Both the position numbers and the translations under genes were made by a program. Of a stretch of DNA of 64,000 nucleotides, positions 25,778-34,475 are shown one piece after another. How positions within the stretch are numbered: the stretch's first letter is position 1; each line of letters opens with the position of its first letter. The stretch is from Thioclava atlantica. GTDB lineage: Bacteria > Pseudomonadota > Alphaproteobacteria > Rhodobacterales > Rhodobacteraceae. Location: positions 248,001 through 312,000 of the forward strand of contig NZ_AQRC01000002.1 of NCBI RefSeq assembly GCF_000737065.1. The letters run 5' to 3'. A model generated the notes under the pieces. The model was not told where the DNA came from, ran no database searches, and saw nothing but the letters and a program-made list of their open reading frames with translations.

Positions 25778-26965
25778 ATGACACATTCCAAACGCCCCTC
25801 GGCCGCGATGAAAGCGGCCGGCTTCGCGGGCACCAGTCTTCTCGCGCTCGGCCTCGTCGCGGGCGCGGCGCAGGCGGCCACCATCAAGGCCTCGGATTTC
25901 GGCGCCGATTTCGCCGCGATGGCGAAGCTCAAGGACATCACCGCGAAGGGCAAGGGCAAGGTCGGCGTTCTGCTGCCCGACACGGCAAGTTCGGCGCGCT
26001 ACACCTCGTTCGACGCCCCCTATCTGAAGAAGGCCTTCGCCGCGGCGGGGCTCGCGGCGAGCGACCTGATCATCACCAATGCGCAGGGCTCGGAGGCCGA
26101 TCAGCTCACCCAGGCCCAGACCGATATCAGCCAGGGCGCGACCGTGCTCCTGCTCGACCCGATTTCCTCGGGCGGCGGCGCCGCGGTCGAAAAATATGCG
26201 AAGGATCATGGCGTCGCCGTGATCGACTATGACCGCCTGACCGTGGGCGGCCAGCGCGACTACTATATCAGCTTCGACAACGTCTCGGTCGGCAAGCTGA
26301 TCGGCAAGGGCATGGAGCAGTGCCTCGCCGACTGGAACATCAAGAGTCCCGACATCCTCGTGATGGCCGGCTCGCCCGACGACAACAACGCCACGCTCTT
26401 CAAGCAGGGCTACATGGACGTGCTGCAGCCGCAGTTCAAAGGCGGCAAGTACAAGAATGCGGGCGAGCCCGCGGGCACCTGGGACCCGTCGGTGGCGCGC
26501 ACCACCTTCGAGCAGCAATTCACCGCCCATCCCGACATCAACGCGGTCGTGACCCCCAATGACGACAACGCGAACGCGGTGATCTCCTATCTCAAGACGC
26601 TGCATGTCCCGGCCAAGAGCTTCCCGACCACCGGTCAGGACGCCACGCTGACCGGTCTGCAAAACGTGCTGAGCGGCTATCAGTGCGGCACCGTCTACAA
26701 GCCGATCTATCTCGAAGCGCAGGCGGCGGCCGCGCTTGCGGTCTATCTGCGTGCGGGCGAGACCCCGCCGGCGGGCCTCGTGAACGGCAAGACGATGGAC
26801 AGCTCGCAAAACAAGGAAGTCCCCTCGGTTCTCGAGGTGCCGATCTGGGTCACGCCGAAGAACATGGCGAAGACGGTGGTGAAGGATCACTTCGTCGATC
26901 AGGCCAAGCTGTGCACCGGCGCGACCGGCAAGGCGTGCAAGGCCGCCGGCATCGGGCAGTCGTAA
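25778..26965 (+). CDS. Periplasmic sugar-binding protein (XylF-like, cluster B type 1)
   Basis: 395 residues with a signal peptide ending near [148 protein letters not shown] follow the ribose/xylose-binding family. A pair of cysteines near the C-terminus (LCTGATGKACKAAGIG) may form a disulfide. Sole partner is the fused ABC protein 3 bp downstream. The 240-bp gap before it holds no gene and no regulator lies beside it. Confidence 0.92.
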   Translation: MTHSKRPSAAMKAAGFAGTSLLALGLVAGAAQAATIKASDFGADFAAMAKLKDITAKGKGKVGVLLPDTASSARYTSFDAPYLKKAFAAAGLAASDLIITNAQGSEADQLTQAQTDISQGATVLLLDPISSGGGAAVEKYAKDHGVAVIDYDRLTVGGQRDYYISFDNVSVGKLIGKGMEQCLADWNIKSPDILVMAGSPDDNNATLFKQGYMDVLQPQFKGGKYKNAGEPAGTWDPSVARTTFEQQFTAHPDINAVVTPNDDNANAVISYLKTLHVPAKSFPTTGQDATLTGLQNVLSGYQCGTVYKPIYLEAQAAAALAVYLRAGETPPAGLVNGKTMDSSQNKEVPSVLEVPIWVTPKNMAKTVVKDHFVDQAKLCTGATGKACKAAGIGQS

Positions 26966-26968
26966 GCG

Positions 26969-29059
26969 ATGCGCGATATGGGTAATGGCACCGGGTCCCG
27001 CGATGCGATCCTCCGCATCCGGGGCCTGGAGAAGCGTTTCGGCGCGGTGCAGGCGCTGAGCGGGGTGGATTTCGAGGTCCGCCCCGGCGAGGTGACCGCG
27101 CTGGTGGGAGACAATGGCGCGGGCAAATCCGTGCTGACCAAGACGATCGCGGGCATCCACGAAGCCGATGGCGGCGAGATCTTCTGGGAGGACGCGCCAG
27201 TCCGCATCCGCAGCCCGCGCGAGAGCGCCGAACTGGGGATCGAAGTCGTCTATCAGGACCTCGCGCTGTGCGACAATCTCGACGTGGTGCAGAACATGTT
27301 CCTCGGCCGCGAGATCCTGACGAACGGCACGCTCGACGAGGACGCGATGGAACGTGCCGCGGCCGAGACGCTGGCCGGGCTCAGGGTCACCACCCTGCGC
27401 TCGATCCGCGCGCCGGTCTCGGCGCTCTCCGGCGGTCAGCGCCAGTCGATCGCGGTCGCCAAGGCGGTGATGTGGAATTCAAAGCTGGTGATCCTCGACG
27501 AACCCACCGCGGCTCTGGGCGTCGCCCAGACCGGGCAGGTGCTGCAACTGGTGCGGCGGCTGGCCGATCAGGGGCTCGCGGTCGTGATGATCTCGCACAA
27601 CCTCAACGACGTCTTCGCGGTCGCCGACAACATCGCCATTCTGCGTCTGGGCAAGATGGTCGGGCAGGCCCCGGTCGAGGAATTCGACACGCAGCGCGTG
27701 GTCGAACTGATGACCACCGGCAAGTCCGACCATGTCGTCGAACCGGGCAAGGGTCGGGCCGCGCCGTCGATCGCGGCCGAGAACGCCCGGGAGGTCGCGG
27801 CCGAGCGCGCGGCCTCGGGCGAGGAAGGCCCCTCCGCCGTCGTGGGCGCGGGCGAGAGCGAAAGCTTCTCCAGCTACATCGCGCGCAGCTGGTCGCGCAT
27901 CAAGGCGGGCGAGAGCGGCGTGCTGCCGGTCGTGCTCGGCTTCGTGCTGATCTCGGCGATCTTCCAGATCGAGAACGCGAAATTCCTCTCGCCCGGCAAC
28001 CTCGTGAACCTGCTCGTGCAGGGCTCGGTCTTCATGATGATCGGGATGGGCCAGGTCTTCGTGCTGCTTCTGGGCGAGATCGACCTCTCGCTCGGCTTCG
28101 TGGCCGGGATCGGGGCGACGGTGGCGACGCTTCTCGTCGCGCCGGGGATCGGCTGGCCCTGGTGGGCGGCGCTGATCGTCGCGCTCGGGGTGAGCGCGCT
28201 TCTCGGGCTCGTGCAGGGCTCGCTCATCACCCGGCTCAAACTGCCGTCCTTCGTGGTGACGCTGGCGGGCCTTCTGGGCTTCAACGGGTTGATGATCCAG
28301 CTTCTGGGCGCGGGCGGCACGGTGCCGATCGCGGACGAGACGCTCAACAACTTCGCCAATGGCACGCTGAGCCCCACCGCGGGCTGGGTTCTGACCGGGC
28401 TCGTCGTGGCGGTCTATGCGGCGCTGATCTACCGCAAGGACGCGGTGCGGCGGAAGCACGGACTCGTCGCGCCGCCGCTCGGGCTGACGCTGATGAAGAT
28501 CGGGGCGGCGGTGCTGGCGGGCGTGGTGCTCGTGGTGATCTCGAACATGAACCGTGGCATCGCGCGCTTCCCGCTCTCGGGCATGCCCTGGGGGATTCCG
28601 ATCGTCTTCGCGGTGCTGCTGGCCTGGTCCTTCCTGCTCGGCAAGCTGCGCTTCGGGCGCTATGTGCTCGCGATCGGGGGCAATGCCGAGGCGGCCCGGC
28701 GCGCAGGCATCAACCTGCGCCTGATCCGCACCGCAGCCTTCACGCTGGCCGCGACGACGGCGGGGCTGGGTGGCGTGCTCTACGCCTCGCGGCTGCGCTC
28801 GATCTCGACCAGCTTCGACGGCGGCACGATCGTGCTCTATGTCGTGGCGACGGCGGTGATCGGCGGCACGTCGCTCTTCGGCGGGCGCGGTCATCCGCTC
28901 CATGCGGTGCTGGGCGGCGTGGTGATCGCGGCGATCGTCAACGGCATGGCGCTTCTGGGGCTGCCGGCGGCGGTGCAGCTGATGGCGACCGCGCTGGTCC
29001 TGCTGGCCTCGATCACGGTCGATGTCGTCGTGCGCCGGCGCGGTGAAACCACGCGCTGA
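26969..29059 (+). CDS. Sugar ABC transporter: ATPase and permease fused in one chain
   Basis: 696 residues. Residues 1 to about 245 are one ABC ATPase domain: Walker A GDNGAGKS (47-54), Q-loop VVYQDLALCDNLDVVQNMFLGRE, signature LSGGQRQSIAVAKA, Walker [14 protein letters not shown]-loop VVMISHNLNDVF. An Ala/Glu-rich linker (about 250-325) joins an RbsC/XylH-type permease (about 330-690, 8-10 membrane helices; GNAEAARRAGINLRLIRTAAF, GGTSLFGGRGHPLHAVLGGVVIAAIVNGMALLG). Usual sugar importers of this class have a double ATPase (RbsA/XylG, about 500 residues) and a separate permease; here a single FrcA-type ATPase is joined to the permease, so a permease dimer would bring two ATPases. No frameshift is needed to read it. 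Substrate probably a pentose or related sugar. Confidence 0.9.
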   Translation: MRDMGNGTGSRDAILRIRGLEKRFGAVQALSGVDFEVRPGEVTALVGDNGAGKSVLTKTIAGIHEADGGEIFWEDAPVRIRSPRESAELGIEVVYQDLALCDNLDVVQNMFLGREILTNGTLDEDAMERAAAETLAGLRVTTLRSIRAPVSALSGGQRQSIAVAKAVMWNSKLVILDEPTAALGVAQTGQVLQLVRRLADQGLAVVMISHNLNDVFAVADNIAILRLGKMVGQAPVEEFDTQRVVELMTTGKSDHVVEPGKGRAAPSIAAENAREVAAERAASGEEGPSAVVGAGESESFSSYIARSWSRIKAGESGVLPVVLGFVLISAIFQIENAKFLSPGNLVNLLVQGSVFMMIGMGQVFVLLLGEIDLSLGFVAGIGATVATLLVAPGIGWPWWAALIVALGVSALLGLVQGSLITRLKLPSFVVTLAGLLGFNGLMIQLLGAGGTVPIADETLNNFANGTLSPTAGWVLTGLVVAVYAALIYRKDAVRRKHGLVAPPLGLTLMKIGAAVLAGVVLVVISNMNRGIARFPLSGMPWGIPIVFAVLLAWSFLLGKLRFGRYVLAIGGNAEAARRAGINLRLIRTAAFTLAATTAGLGGVLYASRLRSISTSFDGGTIVLYVVATAVIGGTSLFGGRGHPLHAVLGGVVIAAIVNGMALLGLPAAVQLMATALVLLASITVDVVVRRRGETTR

Positions 29060-29079
29060 GACCGAACCACCGACCCTCA

Positions 29080-29116
29080 AAGGCGCGCGCGGACACCCAT
29101 CCGCGCGCGCCTTATT
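29080..29116 (+). terminator. Terminator of the fused ABC operon
   Basis: A 12-bp stem GGCGCGCGCGGA (29082-29093) with TCCGCGCGCGCC (29100-29111) is followed by TTATT, about 22 bp after the stop. Confidence 0.7.
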
Positions 29117-29237
29117 CATTCCCGCCCCCTTCCCCTCACCCTGCCCCGGCACCTCCCGCACGGCAATTTGCGAGACCTGCGAAAATCGCTCGAAAAACCG
29201 CTTGTTTCCCCCTGCCACGATCCCTATACGGGTCGGC

Positions 29238-29327
29238 GGAGACGTGGCCGAGTGGTCGAAGGCGCTCCCCTGCTAAGGGAGTAGGCGGGAAACCGTCTCG
29301 AGGGTTCGAATCCCTTCGTCTCCGCCA
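29238..29327 (+). tRNA. tRNA-Ser (anticodon GCT)
   Basis: 90 nt. Acceptor stem GGAGACG pairs with CGTCTCC. D-arm starts TGGCCGAGTGG. Anticodon arm CTCCC-CTGCTAA-GGGAG gives GCT. A long variable arm (class II) and the T-arm AGGG-TTCGAAT-CCCT follow. The CCA end is encoded. It borders a patch of different composition, and tRNA-Ser genes are common integration sites, but I found no repeat of its 3' end downstream. Confidence 0.97.
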
Positions 29328-29556
29328 TCCACCTAGCGACGAAAACAGCGTAGCATTCTGAAGCTTAGCTGTGGTGCAAATTGAACATCTCCACACGCCA
29401 TCACGACACGCATATGGGAAAGCGGTGCGGCCCTCGCGGTTCTTCCATGCCTCCGAGCGAGTTCAAGCAGCGGAAATGAAGCGCGGCGCAGCTCCAACTG
29501 GGAGCGGGTCCGGGAAGTGTTATCGAAGCCCTGGATAGACTATCGTTGAGTTGGAT
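29328..29556. other. Gene-free stretch between tRNA-Ser and the insertion sequence
   Basis: Lower GC than the surroundings. Stops are frequent in all frames and no RNA element or gene was recognised. The last eight bases are the left copy of the IS target duplication. Confidence 0.5.
29549..29556 (+). repeat. Target-site duplication, left copy
   Basis: AGTTGGAT directly abuts the left end of the IS256-family element and recurs at 30935-30942. Confidence 0.85.
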
Positions 29557-29606
29557 GGTCACGTCCGTCAAGGTGGTGTAAATTCCCGTGTGGCCTGAGG
29601 TCATGA

Positions 29607-30812
29607 TCAGGCGGCCTTCGTTGTTATGCTGAGAATGGGGTCGATCTCCTCCTTGTCGATCTGCGTGAACGCCTCGACCATCATGTAGCGGCTGGCGGTC
29701 TGCCATTCGTCGTTCTGCTCGAACAACACCGCGCCGATCAGACGCATGATTGAGGCCTCGTTCGGGAAGATCCCGACGACATCGGCGCGGCGTTTCACTT
29801 CCTTGTTGAGGCGCTCGATGGGGTTCGTGCTGTGCAGCTTGGTGCGGTGCTGACGTGGGAAGGACATGTAGGCCAACACGTCGTGTTCACTTGCGTCCAT
29901 CAGGTCTGCCAACTTCGGCCACCGCGGGCGCAGTTGCTCGGACACCTTGCGCCAAGTCTCGCCGGCATGACCGCGGTCGGGCTGATCAAAGGCCTGCCGG
30001 ATTGCGGCGGCGACGACGGTGTGCTGGCCGCGCGAGACATGGGCCAGTGCGTTACGCATCCAGTGAACGCGGCACCTTTGCCACGTTGCCTCGAAGACCC
30101 GGGCAATGGCGGCCTTGAGGCCGGTGTGGGCGTCGCTGATCACCAGCTTGACCCCGCCAAGGCCTCGGGCGCGCAGGGAACGCAGGAACTCGGTCCAGAA
30201 GGTCTCAGCCTCGGAGGGGCCGATACCAAGACCGATGATTTCCCTGCGCCCTTCAGTGTTGGCCGCCACGGCGATTATGGCCGCGACTGGCACGATCCGG
30301 CCGCCTTGGCGCACCTTGAGATAGGTCGCATCCAGCCAGACATAGGGCCATTCCCCGGTCAGCGGGCGGTTCAGGAATTCGCCGACCCGTTCATCGATGT
30401 CCTTGCATAGCTTGGAAACGGTGCTCTTTGAGATGCCGCCCAGACCCATGGCCTGCACCAGTTCGTCGACGCGTCGGGTGGACACGCCCCCAATCCATGC
30501 CTCCTGCATCACGGCAACGAGCGCCTGTTCCGAGGTCTTGCGGACTTCGAGAAAGCCCGGGAAGTAGCTGCCCTGCCGCAGCTTCGGAACCCGCAGGTTC
30601 AGTGTGCCCAAACGGGTATCGAGAGCGCGCTCTCGATACCCGTTTCGCCAGGTTGTGCGTTCGCCGCTGCGTTCGTGCCTGCCAGCACCGATCAGGCCAT
30701 CCACATCCGCCTCCATGATCAGCTGAAGGACGGCCTCTGCAATGTTGCGCAGCAAATCACCCTGATCGTGCTTGGCCAGAAGCGCAGACAGGTCCATGTT
30801 GGTCTTGGTCAT
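29607..30812 (-). CDS. IS256-family (Mutator) transposase
   Basis: 401 residues, full length. N-terminal helical region LLRNIAEAVLQLIMEADVDGLIGAGRHERS and TWRNGYRERALDTRLGTLNLRVPKLRQGSYFPGFLE are typical. The RNase H-like core has DATYLKVRQ (first Asp), LVISDAHTGLKAAI (second Asp) with CRVHWMRNAL, and the Glu in HSTNPIERLNKEVKRR. The gene contains a perfect 36-bp palindrome at 30610-30645, coding for part of the YRERALDTR segment. Confidence 0.97.
   Translation of the reverse strand: MTKTNMDLSALLAKHDQGDLLRNIAEAVLQLIMEADVDGLIGAGRHERSGERTTWRNGYRERALDTRLGTLNLRVPKLRQGSYFPGFLEVRKTSEQALVAVMQEAWIGGVSTRRVDELVQAMGLGGISKSTVSKLCKDIDERVGEFLNRPLTGEWPYVWLDATYLKVRQGGRIVPVAAIIAVAANTEGRREIIGLGIGPSEAETFWTEFLRSLRARGLGGVKLVISDAHTGLKAAIARVFEATWQRCRVHWMRNALAHVSRGQHTVVAAAIRQAFDQPDRGHAGETWRKVSEQLRPRWPKLADLMDASEHDVLAYMSFPRQHRTKLHSTNPIERLNKEVKRRADVVGIFPNEASIMRLIGAVLFEQNDEWQTASRYMMVEAFTQIDKEEIDPILSITTKAA
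30610..30645. repeat. Perfect 36-bp palindrome inside the transposase gene
   Basis: Positions 30610-30627 (ending in GTATCGAGAGCG) are the exact reverse complement of 30628-30645. It falls within the conserved YRERALDTR-coding part, about 170 bp from the transposase start. Confidence 0.9.
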
Positions 30813-30934
30813 CGGGGTCTCCGTAAGGTTCGTGGTTGAAGCGTCGAAACTCCACCTCGACCATACACCTCGATGGCCACCCGGGATTACACCTTTGACG
30901 GCGCAGAAATTACACCACGTGCGCGGACACTAAC

Positions 30935-30942
30935 AGTTGGAT
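30935..30942 (+). repeat. Target-site duplication, right copy
   Basis: AGTTGGAT follows the right end of the insertion sequence and equals 29549-29556. Confidence 0.85.
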
Positions 30943-31004
30943 CGCTCAGCGGTTCTTTGCTGGATGAAAGAACCATGGCAGACTAATTGCCTTTTCCCTA
31001 CGCA

Positions 31005-31922
31005 TTAGTTTCGGTGGCTCTCGAACAACGGAGCAATGCTAGGGTTCCACTTTCTGCGGGCGCTTTCAAAAGAACCGAGGAAGTGCTTTTCAGAGGCCGC
31101 ATCTAGCTGCAAGGCTATGTGGCGCGATCTCTGGAGTGGAATGCGCCTCGCGATGCGTCCTGCTCTCTTCCACCCAGGGAGACTGCGCAACCCCAGACAG
31201 TCTATGATCGCCTTCACGCTGCGTGTCTCCCCTAACAGCGCGAGATTTGAACCCGGCAAGAAACGCAACTCTCCATCATTGGAAACCTTGCTGACATTGG
31301 CTTTGGGTAACTGCAATGTCGCATCAAGTTCGGATGATGGGCCAAGAATGCGAGAAAGTGCCATCTCGCTCACCATTAGCAAACGGAAATCAATTAAATG
31401 AAGATCGACGCCAAGAGACTCAATGAAAGAGCACAGGGCGTTGTAGTCAAAGCAGTAGGTTCGTCCGTCCCTGGTGAAACGATCGAAGTCGCGCACCAGG
31501 TCAAATGGGAGCGAGCGATAGATCTCTTGATAATAAGAGGGAATTGCTTTTCGGGGGTCACGAAGGGCGACAATCACTGTAGTCGGCAATCCTTCGAGAA
31601 ATGCGACCAATCTACGGAGTTGGTCTTTGATCGTTTCCTCGCTGTCTCCGACGACGAACATCTCTTCCGACACAATGACGGTTTCGCCTCGCGCGACGCG
31701 TCCCTCCAGTGAGGCGCGAAGAAGCTGCGCTTCTTCGGTGCAACCGGGGTCCGCACGGGACACACGAATGAGAACATTGCTTTCGGCATTTTGCGCTGGC
31801 GATCTCGGCTGAGAGGTCCCGAGGTAAGATGCCCCCTCGATATGGAGTCCCTGTAGCCCGATCTGTAGGGATGTTGTTGCGGTCTTCGGCGGGCCGATAT
31901 GCAGGAAAATTCGCCCGCTCAT
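31005..31922 (-). CDS. Sulfotransferase-like protein
   Basis: 305 residues. The start RIFLHIGPPKTATTSLQIGLQ is the 5'-phosphosulfate loop of PAPS-dependent sulfotransferases, and TVIVALRDPRKAIPSYYQEIYRSLPF is the 3'-phosphate site (RDPxxxxxSYY). It probably sulfates a carbohydrate or other surface molecule. Codon use is less GC-biased than in the neighbours and it lies next to the insertion sequence, so it is likely acquired. No PAPS synthesis genes are in the window. Confidence 0.82.
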   Translation of the reverse strand: MSGRIFLHIGPPKTATTSLQIGLQGLHIEGASYLGTSQPRSPAQNAESNVLIRVSRADPGCTEEAQLLRASLEGRVARGETVIVSEEMFVVGDSEETIKDQLRRLVAFLEGLPTTVIVALRDPRKAIPSYYQEIYRSLPFDLVRDFDRFTRDGRTYCFDYNALCSFIESLGVDLHLIDFRLLMVSEMALSRILGPSSELDATLQLPKANVSKVSNDGELRFLPGSNLALLGETRSVKAIIDCLGLRSLPGWKRAGRIARRIPLQRSRHIALQLDAASEKHFLGSFESARRKWNPSIAPLFESHRN

Positions 31923-32564
31923 CGCGTTCCGAACCCTGTCAGCTGCATCAAGCGGAAAACTTCACTCGAACTAAAATGCGATCTCGTCGGCAAGCTTAAA
32001 ACCTCGTCGGCTGACAAACTCGCTAGAGGTAGCACTCGCAGACACCCCTGTCTCTAGCGGATGGTGAGGTTGAAGATCTAGCGCACGATGGGCTTATCGT
32101 CCATCATGATTTATTCTCTTCAAATGGTTGGCGAAACAGATGGAACTCTGCGGTCCGGACGTGTTCGTCGTGGGGCAGGTCACCGCCCATCTCAGGGTCT
32201 TCCGGACGCATCTCTTCCCGCTGATCACGGGCGTCGGAATTTCTGCAAAGCAGAAGGTTCTTGGTCGGGAAATTCCCCGTTCCGGCAGGGTCCCCCGCAG
32301 CACGCCCTCAGCCTCAGCGCCTTCAAGCTGTACGCGAGCGCAGATCCGTGCGCTCGAGGCGGGCTTTCGGTTCTCAATCTGATGTGAGCTATGGCGCACG
32401 GTTGCCGACCGCTGTGCCTTGATTACACCTTCCGTAGGTTATAAGCCGCTCAGGTACGCCTCCACCTCTATTGGACGTCACCAGTGCTTTCTGTCGAACA
32501 GATTGTCATGCTTGCCCGGATTACTGCGAGTCCGTAACATTTTTTGAAGTCTGAGGTACACTGG
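31923..32564. other. Gene-poor stretch in the island
   Basis: Short open frames on both strands around 32090-32400 (about 85-101 codons) overlap each other and match nothing I recognise. This may be a decayed gene. GAGGT at 32553-32557 is the ribosome site of the next gene. Confidence 0.4.
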
Positions 32565-33830
32565 ATGCAAGAAAAAAGAAGTGATCCCGTGAGAGGCAGA
32601 GGCAGCGTCTTGCTCTTCAGCGGAGTCTTTTTTCTTTTCGCTGCGATTGCAGTGATCGGGTACGTTTCAGCCAACCCTCACGCATGTTATGGAGCGGGCG
32701 ATTGCGTCCATTACACTGCGATGACCGAGGCTTTTCGTGCATGGACCCCCACTACGATTCCTTTTCCCTTCAATACGCGGGTACTCGCTCCGTTTCTTGC
32801 CTCCTTATTCCCGTACGAAATTACCGACTCGTTTCTGATACTTAATTTGATCTGCGTTATTCTATTCCTTGTGTTCCTGGCGCTGATAATCTGGGAATTG
32901 GAACTGGGAAGCGTCGACTATCTTCTGATCGGACTGTGGTTTCTCCTGCACCCGTCCGGATTCCCAACATACTACGCCAATCCGAAGTTAGTGGATCCGC
33001 TTGCTTACGCGATTTTTGCGCTGGTCATCCTTTGCTATATCAAAAATTGGCGTTTCTTCTTGGTGATTTCACTCATTGCCGGCTTGCTGACCAAGCAGAC
33101 CTTCTTAGTCCTCGCACTTCTTATTACCCTAGCGGATCTGATGTTTTCTTCCAAGGTTCGATTCGCAAAGGATTTTGACTGCGACGCAAAACGAAACTTT
33201 TGCTTCTTTGTTGGGATCGAGAAACGTACGGTGTATTTCTTGATTGGCCTGTATTTCGCGATCTACTTAACGCTGGATTTCTTGAAGGCGGTAGAAAAGG
33301 AAGCCTTTCCGCTTCCGTTTTATCCGGCCCCCTCTTCTCTCGGAACAATTATTCACTTCCTCAAGGAGAGCCTAAGGGAACCCTTCAGAATAATAGTTTG
33401 GTTCGGATCGATTTTCTCCGCAACGGGATTCTTTCTCGTTTACGTATATCCGGCGAAGAGGGCTCTTCAGTTCGCCTTGAAAAGCAAGGTGGCGTTTTTC
33501 TTATTTATTGGCTCTCTCGCGTTCCTCGTTTTGGGCCTGCTGGGCGGGAGTGACATGACAAGGATTATATTCAACGGGAACCTGCTCATTCTTCTTTTTG
33601 TCTCCCTTCTTGCGAAGGCGGGCACATTTTCGAAAACCTTTCATTTCGCAGCGGTTACGCTTTCAGCGGCGATGATGCTACTATATACACACTTCTTTCC
33701 GACGGCCTTTGAATACGCCTATTATGTCGGCCATGATGTTTCGGGCATCTCTATATTTCTAATGATAATGAGCCTTTTTAGCCTGATGCTTGTCTTCGCG
33801 CGTCATCACCTCTTGGACGAGGCCCAATAG
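32565..33830 (+). CDS. Multi-pass membrane protein, possibly a GT-C type glycosyltransferase
   Basis: 421 residues from ATG 32565 (GAGGT eight bases before; a TTG at 32544 is an alternative). About ten hydrophobic segments. The first loop has ACYGAGDCVHYTAMTEAF and then FPFNTRVLAPFLASLFP. This acidic loop followed by an RxLxP block recalls integral-membrane GT-C sugar transferases or bacterial proteins of that shape, but I cannot assign a family. The gene is distinctly AT-richer than the chromosome, suggesting transfer, and is close to a sulfotransferase-like gene. Confidence 0.7.
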   Translation: MQEKRSDPVRGRGSVLLFSGVFFLFAAIAVIGYVSANPHACYGAGDCVHYTAMTEAFRAWTPTTIPFPFNTRVLAPFLASLFPYEITDSFLILNLICVILFLVFLALIIWELELGSVDYLLIGLWFLLHPSGFPTYYANPKLVDPLAYAIFALVILCYIKNWRFFLVISLIAGLLTKQTFLVLALLITLADLMFSSKVRFAKDFDCDAKRNFCFFVGIEKRTVYFLIGLYFAIYLTLDFLKAVEKEAFPLPFYPAPSSLGTIIHFLKESLREPFRIIVWFGSIFSATGFFLVYVYPAKRALQFALKSKVAFFLFIGSLAFLVLGLLGGSDMTRIIFNGNLLILLFVSLLAKAGTFSKTFHFAAVTLSAAMMLLYTHFFPTAFEYAYYVGHDVSGISIFLMIMSLFSLMLVFARHHLLDEAQ

Positions 33831-34475
33831 AGATGGATCGGTTTTTTCCCATCACGCATTTGGAAATTCTCCCCTTCTGAGCCCGACGTCCAATAACGGC
33901 GCACAGTGCATACGCGAAGGTTTCTTCGAGAAAAGCGATCGCGCGCCGCCCCATCATCGGCACGAACCGACCTCGGGGCGTGTGAATCCCACAGGCGGAG
34001 GGGAAGCGCGACGCAAGTTACCCCGCCAACGAGCGCATCTTGGGCATGGCTCGCCCATGTCGCAATCGCGAGACACGTGCCCGCGCCGAAAAAGGCCTCA
34101 CCAAAGCCTTCCGTTCCGTCCACGCTTTTCCCATTTGCGCCTCCGCTTTCATGCGGCGAGAAGCAACACGCATCCTCTCCACGTGCGAGGCGTGGGGACC
34201 ACTCCGAAGGTGTTGCCTTGGGTCGCCGCTTTCGCATCAGGGTCGGTTCAAGCCTCGCGCGCCGCTCGCGAAGAAGACACGCCTTTGGTCTGAGGCGATG
34301 CAATTTAGACAAGGTCCATTGGCAGAGCGCGTCGGGGCCAGGGCGGGCACCTTCCCGATAGGGTCTCGAGACCGCCGTCGCGAGGAATCGGCCAACTCCA
34401 GCGTTCGGTGCCCCAAATCGGTCGGCAGAGCAGAACCTGGCGCACGCGCCCAAGATCAACCGGTGCGCGCTGTGC
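33831..34475. other. Gene-free stretch at the right edge of the island
   Basis: Open frames on both strands overlap one another, have Arg/Ser-rich low-complexity translations and no recognisable domain. No repeat, RNA or integrase remnant was found. It lies downstream of the sugar operon, for which no clear terminator is visible. Confidence 0.4.

Larger units (their letters stand above)
29557..30934 (-). mobile_element. IS256-family insertion sequence, complete
   Basis: 1378 bp, flanked by 8-bp direct repeats AGTTGGAT, the size made by this family. Imperfect 28-bp terminal inverted repeats occupy 29557-29584 and 30907-30934; they share GTCCG and the inner GTGGTGTAA followed by A/T-rich bases. 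The single gene is a full-length Mutator/IS256 transposase read leftward. The intact duplication and open gene suggest a recent, possibly active insertion. Confidence 0.9.

Noticed and set aside
32088-32399. Small genes on either strand around 32.1-32.4 kb
   Set aside because: Overlapping frames on both strands with no ribosome site and no recognisable family.
29238-34475. Integrative element with att sites at tRNA-Ser
   Set aside because: I could find no copy of the tRNA 3' end and no integrase, so only an island-like patch is claimed.
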